The notes under the pieces: generated by a model
What the model was told of the DNA's origin: nothing
What the model saw: only the letters and a program-made list of their open reading frames with translations
Databases searched by the model: none
Shown here: positions 1 to 5,522 of the stretch, piece after piece
Layout of the letters: every line of letters begins with the position of its first letter
Position numbering within the stretch: position 1 is the first letter of the stretch
Position numbers and translations under genes: made by a program
Assembly: GCA_029859385.1 (NCBI GenBank)
Contig: JAOUDF010000057.1
Location: 1 to 12,734, forward strand
DNA: 12,734 nucleotides
Direction of reading: 5' to 3'
Origin: Nitrospirota bacterium
GTDB taxonomy: Bacteria > Nitrospirota > JAOUDF01

Positions 1-153
1 CTGAGGTCCAGGGGCAACTGCAATGTCGCTCTGGTGGCCAACCGGTTCGGCGGCGGCGGGCATGTCAATGCCGCGGGTTGCACCATAGAAAAGGGGAAGG
101 ATGCGATGACCGAACTGCTGAAGGCGGTGGTTGCAGCCTGTAAGGACGAGTAG
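1..153 (+). CDS. DHH/DHHA1-family phosphoesterase, C-terminal end (partial)
   Basis: This is the last 50 codons of a gene that enters from the left edge and stops with TAG at 151-153. The visible peptide holds the glycine-rich motif RFGGGGHVNAAG (nt 46-78), the signature of the DHHA1 substrate-binding domain that closes DHH phosphoesterases such as the NrnA nanoRNase/pAp phosphatases and RecJ-like proteins. In NrnA-type enzymes this domain holds the nucleotide for the Mn-dependent DHH domain, which lies outside the window. NrnA (degradation of short RNA and of pAp) is the most likely subtype because the protein ends soon after the motif, but other DHHA1 proteins cannot be excluded from 50 residues. 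The stop lies 2 nt before the aspA start, so the two genes are probably co-transcribed. Confidence 0.8.
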   Translation: MRSRGNCNVALVANRFGGGGHVNAAGCTIEKGKDAMTELLKAVVAACKDE

Positions 154-155
154 TT

Positions 156-1535
156 ATGGCGGAGCGCGTCGAAAGAGATTTTCTGGGTGAGAAGACCATC
201 CCTTCGGATGCCCTCTACGGCATACAGACCCTGCGGGCTACGGAGAATTTCCCCATCAGCGGGCTCACGGCCCACCGTTCTCTCATTTGGGCCATTGCCG
301 CCGTCAAGATGGCTGGTGCCCGCACCAACATGGCCCTCGGCAGGCTCGACCGGCCGATTGGTGAAGCCATTGTGCAGGCGGCGGGCGAGGTCTTCGAGGG
401 GATGTGGGAAGACCAGTTCGTGGTCGACGTCTTCCAGGCAGGCGCCGGGACGTCGTTCAACATGAATGCCAACGAAGTGATCGCCAACCGGGCGCTGGAG
501 CTGCTTGACGACGCGAGAGGCAATTACCGGCGGGTCCATCCCAACGACCATGTCAACATGGCCCAGTCCACCAACGACGTTTTTCCCACCTCGCTGAGGC
601 TGGCGGGGATCGCCATGACACGGGAGCTGCTTCCGGTGCTGGTCGCGCTGGAAGAAGCCCTTTCGGATAAATCCAAACAGTTCAACGATGTCATAAAGAG
701 CGGGCGCACCCACCTGCAGGATGCCCCTCCCATCCGTCTCGGCGACGTCTTTCATGCCTATGCAACGGCGGTGGGGAAGGCGCGGGTCCGCATACAGCAG
801 GCCGCCGGGCACCTCGAAGAGCTGGGTATCGGCGGCACCGCCATCGGCACCGGGGTCAACGCCGGGCCTGAGTACCGGCGGCTGGTGGTGGAGCATCTCG
901 GTGAAATCACCGGTTTTGTCCTGCACGAATCGCCGGACCTGATCGAGATGACCCAGAACATGGCCGACTTCACCCATCTGTCGGCATGTTTGCGGGAGCT
1001 TTCTCTTACCCTCATCCGTATCGCCAACGACCTTCGGCTCATGAGCTCGGGCCCCAACACCGGACTGGGGGAGATCGACCTGCCGCCGGTCCAGCCGGGG
1101 TCGTCGATCATGCCGGGGAAGGTAAACCCCGTAATGGCCGAGATGCTCGACATGGTCTGCTTTCAGGTGGTGGGGAACGATACGGCCGTCGCCATGGCCG
1201 TGCAGGCGGGGCAGCTTGAGCTCAACGTCATGATGCCGCTCATCGCGCACAACCTCCTCTCCTCCATGGAGATACTGAAAAACGCCGTGTCGGTCTTTGC
1301 GGAGAGGTGCGTAAAAGGCATCACCGCCCACGATGAACACTGCCGTAATATCGCAGAGAAGAGCATGGGGCTCGCCGCCCTGCTCAATCCGTATATCGGC
1401 TATGAAGCTGCCGCCGAGGCGGCGAAAGAGGCGGTAAAGACAGGGGCGACCATCAGGGAGATAGTGGTGAAGAAAGGGCTTATGACGGCCCAGGAATTTG
1501 AGAAACTGGTTGAAGAAAGCACAGGGAGGCACTAG
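156..1535 (+). CDS. aspA: aspartate ammonia-lyase (aspartase)
   Basis: This 459-residue cytoplasmic enzyme of the aspartase/fumarase superfamily is predicted to convert L-aspartate reversibly to fumarate and ammonia, feeding fumarate into the TCA cycle or to fumarate reduction. Visible family motifs are GAGTSFNMNANEV (96-108), HPNDHVNMAQSTND (128-141), GRTHLQDA (183-190), GTAIGTGVN (227-235) and the flexible catalytic SS-loop GSSIMPGKVNPV (315-326), which carries the catalytic serine. THLQDA and KVNPV favour aspartase over class II fumarase (typically THTQDA and KVNPT). The HPND and NDVFPT stretches are more fumarase-like, so a fumarase or broad-specificity role remains a minor alternative. 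Length matches the family (about 460-480). The ATG at 156 follows the previous stop by 2 nt, with a ribosome site (GGACGAG) inside the end of that gene. mogA begins 2 nt after its stop. Confidence 0.9.
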   Translation: MAERVERDFLGEKTIPSDALYGIQTLRATENFPISGLTAHRSLIWAIAAVKMAGARTNMALGRLDRPIGEAIVQAAGEVFEGMWEDQFVVDVFQAGAGTSFNMNANEVIANRALELLDDARGNYRRVHPNDHVNMAQSTNDVFPTSLRLAGIAMTRELLPVLVALEEALSDKSKQFNDVIKSGRTHLQDAPPIRLGDVFHAYATAVGKARVRIQQAAGHLEELGIGGTAIGTGVNAGPEYRRLVVEHLGEITGFVLHESPDLIEMTQNMADFTHLSACLRELSLTLIRIANDLRLMSSGPNTGLGEIDLPPVQPGSSIMPGKVNPVMAEMLDMVCFQVVGNDTAVAMAVQAGQLELNVMMPLIAHNLLSSMEILKNAVSVFAERCVKGITAHDEHCRNIAEKSMGLAALLNPYIGYEAAAEAAKEAVKTGATIREIVVKKGLMTAQEFEKLVEESTGRH

Positions 1536-1537
1536 AA

Positions 1538-2035
1538 ATGGCAGTGATAACGGTCGGTATTCTCACCATGAGCGACAAGGGGTCGCGGGGCGAGCGGGTT
1601 GACGAGAGCGGACAGGTGATCCGCGAAATGGTAGCGGACCTTCCCGGCGAGGTGGCCTATTACGAGGTGATCCCCGACGAAAAAGCAGTCATCAGCGATC
1701 GACTCGTCAAACTGGCCGACGAACTGAAGATCGACCTCGTGGTGACCACCGGCGGCACCGGCGTCTCCCCCCGCGATGTAACACCCGAGGCGACAAAGGT
1801 GGTGCTCGATTTCGAGATACCCGGCATGGCAGAGGCCATGAGGGCCGAGAGCCTCAAGAAGACCAACCGGGCAATGATATCCCGCGCCCTCGCCGGTGTG
1901 CGCAAGCAGACCCTCATCATTAACCTCCCCGGCAGCCCCAAGGGAGTGCGGGAAAACCTCGCGGTAGTGCTCCCGGCTGTGGCCCATGCGGTGGAGAAGA
2001 TCAAGGGGAGTCCGGCTGACTGTGCGGTAATATAG
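1538..2035 (+). CDS. mog: molybdopterin adenylyltransferase (MogA/MoaB family)
   Basis: This 165-residue protein of the MoaB/Mog fold is predicted to adenylylate molybdopterin so that MoeA can insert molybdate, a late step of Mo-cofactor synthesis needed by nitrate reductase, formate dehydrogenase and similar enzymes. Visible motifs are the N-terminal strand VGILTMSDKGSRGER (6-20), the MPT-binding loop TTGGTGVSPRDVTPEAT (70-86) and INLPGSPKGVRENL (128-141). Start: ATG at 1538, 2 nt after aspA, with GGGAGG upstream (1524-1529). The 3' half, from codon 85 (nt 1790-2028), is duplicated 998 bp downstream beyond a toxin-antitoxin pair. This upstream copy is the only complete one. The two tails diverge exactly at the last two codons (VI here, VQ in the downstream copy), so this gene may carry a replaced 3' end. 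The MogA versus MoaB subtype is not certain. Confidence 0.88.
   Translation: MAVITVGILTMSDKGSRGERVDESGQVIREMVADLPGEVAYYEVIPDEKAVISDRLVKLADELKIDLVVTTGGTGVSPRDVTPEATKVVLDFEIPGMAEAMRAESLKKTNRAMISRALAGVRKQTLIINLPGSPKGVRENLAVVLPAVAHAVEKIKGSPADCAVI
1790..2028 (+). repeat. direct repeat, copy 1 (3' part of mogA)
   Basis: These 239 bp align without gaps to 2788-3026, a spacing of 998 bp. I count 12 differences (copy-1 positions 1813, 1870, 1873, 1879, 1903, 1921, 1927, 1930, 1936, 1945, 1978, 1987), about 95% identity. All are third codon positions. Only 1813 changes an amino acid (Phe92 here, Leu in copy 2). The last 41 bp are identical. Copy 1 is the functional 3' end of the full-length mogA. Confidence 0.95.
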
Positions 2036-2110
2036 CGGACTTGCTTTTTGATATTTGCCATAGTAGGCTTTTTCACGAGACACAGCTGTTTGATAACCGG
2101 AGGTTTCGTC

Positions 2111-2326
2111 GTGATAAAAAAATTTAAAAATGCCACGGAATTGAAAGACGCCATAGGGGTGACTATCCAGGGTGGCAGCCGGTTGGTGAGCTTTGATAAT
2201 ATGCTGCTTATTTTACCCAATGTGCCCAAAGAGAGAAAAAAGAAGGACATCAGGGGCATCCTGAAAGGTCTTCTTGATGAAGACGCTGTGAGTATCGCCA
2301 GAGAGGAGCGAAAGTCTTGGCGTTAA
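2111..2326 (+). CDS. small hypothetical protein, putative antitoxin of the PIN toxin
   Basis: I do not recognise the family of this 71-residue protein. It is called an antitoxin from position: it lies immediately upstream of a PIN-domain toxin and overlaps it by 10 nt, the classical vapBC-like layout. The start chosen is GTG at 2111, because a strong GGAGG at 2099-2103 sits 7 nt upstream. An in-frame ATG at 2048 would add 21 residues but has no comparable site and lies close to the mogA stop. The N-terminal half contains short predicted strands (VTIQGGSRLVSF, MLLILPNV). The C-terminal part is basic and then helical, ending in AREERKSWR, a charged tail like those antitoxins use to wrap their toxin. 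No AbrB, MetJ/Arc, HTH or Phd signature is evident. It is AT-richer than the flanking core genes, which suggests transfer. Confidence 0.72.
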   Translation: MIKKFKNATELKDAIGVTIQGGSRLVSFDNMLLILPNVPKERKKKDIRGILKGLLDEDAVSIAREERKSWR

Positions 2327-2745
2327 TCGTCATAGATACATGCGCCATTCTCAAGTATGCTCTGGACGAGGCCGGTGCTGACGGAGTTGCTGAGATTTTC
2401 GACAGGATAGAAAAGCGAAAGGATACCGCGGCAATCCCGGCCACCGTTCTCACGGAGCTCTTTGCGATACTGGCGAAACGAAATCTTGCCCGTCTTGCCG
2501 CCGAGATCGAAGAATTTATCGTAGCGACGGGAATTGAAATAGTGCCTGTCAGCCGTGACATGGCAGTTTTGGCAGGATTCTTAAAGGCCAAATATGCGTC
2601 TGCAAAGAAAGGTTTTTCTTATAACGACGCAATAATTCTGGCGTTGGCCATCGAATACGATGGAAAAATCTGCACGTATGACTCAGAGTTCGACAGGGTA
2701 ACTGAAGTCACCATATTCCAGCCTTCCTCGTCCACAAGCGAATAA
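2317..2745 (+). CDS. PIN-domain ribonuclease toxin (VapC-like)
   Basis: This 142-residue PIN-domain protein is predicted to be a Mg-dependent endoribonuclease acting as the toxin of a type II toxin-antitoxin pair. The acidic residues expected of a PIN active site are visible: Asp7 in VIDTCAIL, Glu47 in TVLTELFAIL, Asp104 in SYNDAIILALA and Asp122 (with Asp126) in TYDSEFDRV. Length fits VapC-type toxins (about 130-145). The start is TTG at 2317, overlapping the antitoxin by 10 nt and preceded by GAGAGGAG (2301-2308); a rare start codon plus overlap implies translational coupling to the antitoxin. The RNA target (tRNA, rRNA or mRNA) cannot be read from the sequence. The pair is enclosed by the mogA direct repeats. 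After the TAA at 2743-2745 the same frame stays open into the truncated mogA copy. Confidence 0.85.
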   Translation: MALIVIDTCAILKYALDEAGADGVAEIFDRIEKRKDTAAIPATVLTELFAILAKRNLARLAAEIEEFIVATGIEIVPVSRDMAVLAGFLKAKYASAKKGFSYNDAIILALAIEYDGKICTYDSEFDRVTEVTIFQPSSSTSE

Positions 2746-2770
2746 CCGATTATTGACCGCACGGTGTTAG

Positions 2771-2784
2771 GGAAAGAACTTTCC
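2771..2784. repeat. short inverted repeat at the left edge of mogA repeat copy 2
   Basis: GGAAAG and CTTTCC form a perfect 6-bp inverted repeat around AA. It lies 3 nt before the point (2788) where homology to mogA begins. It could be a recombination or binding site at the insertion junction, or chance. No counterpart is seen at the other end of the unit (2029). Confidence 0.5.
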
Positions 2785-2787
2785 GCT

Positions 2788-3026
2788 GCGACAAAGGTGG
2801 TGCTCGATTTAGAGATACCCGGCATGGCAGAGGCCATGAGGGCCGAGAGCCTCAAGAAGACCAACCGCGCCATGATCTCCCGCGCCCTCGCCGGTGTGCG
2901 GAAGCAGACCCTCATCATCAACCTTCCTGGCAGTCCCAAGGGGGTGCGGGAAAACCTCGCGGTAGTGCTCCCGGCCGTGGCCCACGCGGTGGAGAAGATC
3001 AAGGGGAGTCCGGCTGACTGTGCGGT
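2788..3026 (+). repeat. direct repeat, copy 2 (truncated mogA tail)
   Basis: This is the second copy of the 239-bp mogA segment at 1790-2028, in the same orientation and without indels. Homology begins at GCGACAAAGG (2788) and ends at TGTGCGGT (3026); sequence on either side is unrelated to copy 1. Recombination between the copies would delete 998 bp, removing both toxin and antitoxin while leaving one complete mogA. Confidence 0.95.
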
Positions 3027-3033
3027 GCAGTGA
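2788..3033 (+). pseudogene. 5'-truncated duplicate of mogA (C-terminal half only)
   Basis: This open reading stretch encodes residues 85-163 of MogA with one amino-acid change (Leu for Phe92) and then ends VQ-stop (TGA at 3031-3033). It lacks the N-terminal half, including the TGGTG molybdopterin-binding loop, so it cannot be a working adenylyltransferase. A GTG at 2764 would open the frame (89 codons) but has no recognisable ribosome site. The frame is intact and the differences from the full gene are almost all silent, so either the truncation is recent or the tail came from an allele that was under selection until recently. The simplest reading is that it is the displaced or incoming 3' end left by insertion of the toxin-antitoxin unit. 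Confidence 0.85.
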
Positions 3034-3076
3034 GCTTAAAGTCGGGAGACAATTATAACTTCATACGGACTATCGG

Positions 3077-3090
3077 GCATGAGCTCATGC
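3077..3090. repeat. 14-bp perfect palindrome upstream of the PEP-CTERM gene
   Basis: GCATGAGCTCATGC reads the same on both strands. It is followed directly by a second inverted repeat, ATCAATT (3091-3097) and AATTGAT (3108-3114), with a 10-nt AT-rich spacer. They lie 127-140 nt upstream of the chosen start at 3217. An operator for a dimeric regulator is possible. A terminator is unlikely because no T-tract follows. Function is not established. Confidence 0.55.
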
Positions 3091-3216
3091 ATCAATTATT
3101 TATTTTGAATTGATCATCTTTAAACACTTTGTTAGAGTTTGACATTGTAACTGTCTAAAAACTTGTTGGCGGGGTGGTTTTAGTGGATGGAGCAAAAAAC
3201 TAAAGGAGAAATGACG

Positions 3217-3924
3217 ATGAAAAGGAGACTGTTGACTGGATTAGCTGTTGGAGTAACGGTGCTTGGTTGGGTTGTAATGGCAGAGGCGAACCTTATCAAA
3301 AACGCGAGTTTTGAGATTGTTCCAAATACCAATACCGGCCAAGGGATTCTCCCTACTGATTGGGTCAACATACCGCCTCCAACCCCCACCGCAGACACTT
3401 ATAGCAATGATGGGTCTTATGGGCTTCTTCCATCAGCCAATGGAAATTTCACAGGCGTTGCGGCTTATGATGGAATTCGTTGGGTTGCAGGATGGTCAGC
3501 AGAGGGGCAAGAGAGTTTTGGCCAATGGTTAGACGTTCCACTTATTATTGGTACAAGTTATGACATGTCCGGATGGCTCCATCAAGCTGTACGTTCTGAT
3601 CTGAATTATTCAGGGGGCTATGAGATATTCCTGACTAATACGCCAGGGGTTCAGGCTGAATATTTGGGTTTCCTTGGCCCAACAACAAGTGTCTCAGCTG
3701 GTTGGGAACAGTATTCCTTTTCCTTCACAGCCACAGCAGCAATGACAGGCCTTAATTTCTTAGAATTTGCACCTATTGTTACAGCAGGGTCAGGTTCTGC
3801 ATATCCTGGATTGGACATGGTTTCACTCACCGCGACCTCAGTCCCGGAGCCCGCTACCGTACTTCTTATGAGTGCGGGCTTAGGCGTAGTAGGATTGGCA
3901 AGAGCGCGGAGAAAAAAGAATTAG
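3217..3924 (+). CDS. PEP-CTERM sorting-domain surface protein
   Basis: This 235-residue protein is predicted to be exported and anchored or processed by an exosortase. The start chosen is ATG 3217, because AGGAG (3204-3208) lies 8 nt upstream; in-frame ATGs at 3187 and 3211 are poorly spaced. It begins with a signal peptide: basic MKRR, a hydrophobic core to about residue 21, then an AEA-type cleavage site. The middle (about 25-205) is Gly/Ser/Thr/aromatic-rich and beta-rich, opening with NLIKNASFE, which resembles the jelly-roll DUF642/carbohydrate-binding type of exported domain; this is a loose match only. The C-terminus is a textbook PEP-CTERM tail: VPEP (209-212), a hydrophobic segment, then basic RARRKK. 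Such proteins usually accompany exopolysaccharide and biofilm loci; no exosortase gene is in this window. Codon use is AT-richer than the core genes. Confidence 0.88.
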   Translation: MKRRLLTGLAVGVTVLGWVVMAEANLIKNASFEIVPNTNTGQGILPTDWVNIPPPTPTADTYSNDGSYGLLPSANGNFTGVAAYDGIRWVAGWSAEGQESFGQWLDVPLIIGTSYDMSGWLHQAVRSDLNYSGGYEIFLTNTPGVQAEYLGFLGPTTSVSAGWEQYSFSFTATAAMTGLNFLEFAPIVTAGSGSAYPGLDMVSLTATSVPEPATVLLMSAGLGVVGLARARRKKN

Positions 3925-4018
3925 TGCGGGAAGGCCACACGGGAAGGTCTCAACATCGGACAGGCGGCGCTAAAGAGTGCAGATAGTGCGCAAAGAAATG
4001 GCGTGTTGTCAAGTGTTG

Positions 4019-4037
4019 GCCCCGACCCTTATGGGGC
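4019..4037. repeat. small GC hairpin in the intergenic region before the lipoprotein gene
   Basis: GCCCC (4019-4023) and GGGGC (4033-4037) can pair around a 9-nt loop. It stands out in the otherwise featureless stretch 3925-4095. No T-tract follows, so it is a weak terminator candidate for the PEP-CTERM gene. It could also be a remnant of a REP-like palindromic element. I see nothing else in 3925-4095 apart from the ribosome site of the next gene. Confidence 0.35.
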
Positions 4038-4095
4038 ACCCTAATAACTGGTTGGGCTCCGACGACCGATAATTGCTTATCAGGGGAGAACATGG

Positions 4096-5397
4096 ATGGA
4101 CATTCAGGCAGGCGCTGGCGCGTTGGCTTTGCTGGTTGTGCTTTGGGTTACTGGTTGCGCCTACAATCACAAACAATTTCCAACAATAGTGCCCTCCTCA
4201 ACTGCTCCAGATGACTTCGTTATCCAAGTTGATGACTATGGTCAGTTCTGGGATCAGTCAATGCCAAATCGTGCGCTCGAAAGGATTAGCGAGTTATCAC
4301 AAACTTCTAATGTCATTGTTATATTGTTCGTGCATGGATGGAATCACGACGCGGCTCCTGACAATCAGAACCTACGTGACTTTGCAGCATCTGTGGCAGA
4401 CACGCGCAGGCGTCTAATCGATAGTTCTAACCCCGAGAGTGCTGTTTATAGACAGTCCAGAAAGGTCCTCACCGGCACTGAATCTCTCTCGGTAGTATCA
4501 GTCTACGTAGGCTGGCGCGGACGATCTCTTCCGGGGTTCTTGAACTATGCGACTTTTTGGGGTCGTAAGGCAGCCGCAGAGCGTGTTGGGGGGGGCGACC
4601 TACGGGAGTTTCTCAGCCGATTGAACGCACTCTATCGAGAAAAACGCAATCTGAGGGCTTCTGGAACTACTCAGCTCTTCATGGGTTTAACGTCATTCGG
4701 ACACAGCTTTGGTGGACAAGTTCTATTTCGGTCAGTTGCTTATGAGATCGAAAATGAGTTGCTTGCTCAAAAGGCAAAGACTGACACCTCACGAGAGTCG
4801 GACGAAGTAACCGATCTGATAGGGTTTGGTGATTTAGTCGTGCTGGTTAATCCTGCTTTTGAGGCTCTTCAGTTCGAGCGAATCTGGCGACTCTCAACGG
4901 AGCTTAAGTTCGGTCGCCAGCAGAACCCAGTGATGTTGGTCGTGTCTTCTGCGGGAGACGTTCCACGTCAAGTACTCTTCCCAATCGGCAGAAATCTGGA
5001 CGCTCTATTTCTTAGGCCAGACTTTCGTCCAGGCCAACGAGCGCTTTGGACCCAAGCACTAGGCGAGCACGAACCCTTACGTACTCATGCGATTGAAATC
5101 GTACCTGAATCGTCTCAATTGACGCCGGGTTTTGATCCGAGCCTCTATACAAGTGACCCATGTGCAATTGAGAATTTGGATCTCACGAATCTTCCAGCTA
5201 TTGCTGGTGTTCGGCTAACGCCAACCGAGAACCATCGTTCGAACAACCCGTTCGTGATAGCTCACGCTAGCGTAAGTGTTGTACTAGATCACAGTACAGT
5301 TTTTGAGGAAACTTTGCGTAAATTCCTGAATGACTACATAGCCATTACTCAAGGCAAGAGAATGCTCACTGCACGTAGTTCTCTGGAGTGTATGTAA
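4096..5397 (+). CDS. putative lipoprotein with alpha/beta-hydrolase fold
   Basis: This 433-residue protein looks like an exported esterase/lipase-like hydrolase of unknown substrate. The start is ATG 4096 with GGGGAG at 4083-4088, 7 nt away; an overlapping ATG at 4092 is in another frame. The N-terminus is a hydrophobic stretch ending in the lipobox-like VTGC with Cys21, suggesting lipid attachment, although the n-region lacks the usual Lys/Arg. The fold is indicated by strand plus oxyanion-type motif ILFVHGWNHDA (76-86), the nucleophile elbow GHSFGG (202-207, Ser204) and VLVNPAFEA (249-257). Candidate acid is Asp288 (SSAGD) and candidate base His399 (LDHSTVFEE); the last two are inferred by position. 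Family members of this look are generally uncharacterised. It is flanked by AT-rich spacers and is AT-richer than the core, suggesting acquisition. It is not obviously in an operon with its neighbours. Confidence 0.7.
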   Translation: MDIQAGAGALALLVVLWVTGCAYNHKQFPTIVPSSTAPDDFVIQVDDYGQFWDQSMPNRALERISELSQTSNVIVILFVHGWNHDAAPDNQNLRDFAASVADTRRRLIDSSNPESAVYRQSRKVLTGTESLSVVSVYVGWRGRSLPGFLNYATFWGRKAAAERVGGGDLREFLSRLNALYREKRNLRASGTTQLFMGLTSFGHSFGGQVLFRSVAYEIENELLAQKAKTDTSRESDEVTDLIGFGDLVVLVNPAFEALQFERIWRLSTELKFGRQQNPVMLVVSSAGDVPRQVLFPIGRNLDALFLRPDFRPGQRALWTQALGEHEPLRTHAIEIVPESSQLTPGFDPSLYTSDPCAIENLDLTNLPAIAGVRLTPTENHRSNNPFVIAHASVSVVLDHSTVFEETLRKFLNDYIAITQGKRMLTARSSLECM

Positions 5398-5465
5398 TTA
5401 CAACTGCACCGATTGAGCCAGCTCGAAGCGTTAATTTGTTGATTTACAAGATGCGATCAAGCTGA

Positions 5466-5498
5466 CGAAGAGAGTGCGAATAAATCTCTCCTCGTTTT
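5466..5498 (+). terminator. candidate terminator between convergent genes
   Basis: CGAAGAGAG (5466-5474) and CTCTCCTCG (5486-5494) form a 9-bp stem with one mismatch and an 11-nt loop, followed on the + strand by TTTT (5495-5498). It lies about 70 nt after the lipoprotein hydrolase stop. Read on the - strand the mismatch becomes a G-U wobble, so the same hairpin could also end the EF-G-like transcript, whose stop is 25 nt away, but there it lacks a U-tract. The short T-run makes this a moderate candidate. Confidence 0.5.
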
Positions 5499-5522
5499 AC
5501 CCCGCGAGTACGTCTCCCCCCC

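Noticed and set aside
2048..2110. Upstream ATG (2048) as the antitoxin start
   Set aside because: No ribosome site precedes it, whereas GTG 2111 has GGAGG at 7-nt spacing; the extra 21 residues look like spacer translation.
2764..3033. Truncated mogA copy as a functional small protein
   Set aside because: It lacks the molybdopterin-binding N-terminal half and a ribosome site, so it is treated as a gene fragment.
3139..3167. TTGACA as a -35 box for the PEP-CTERM gene
   Set aside because: The hexamer is perfect but no acceptable -10 box occurs at 16-18 nt; not listed as a promoter.
3156..3180. Possible sigma54 promoter (TTGGCGGGG...)
   Set aside because: The GG dinucleotide is not followed by GC at the required 10-nt spacing.
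4047..4075. GTTGGGC resembling an integron attC core site
   Set aside because: No matching RYYYAAC partner at the proper distance and no attC-like fold or integrase, so the match is chance.
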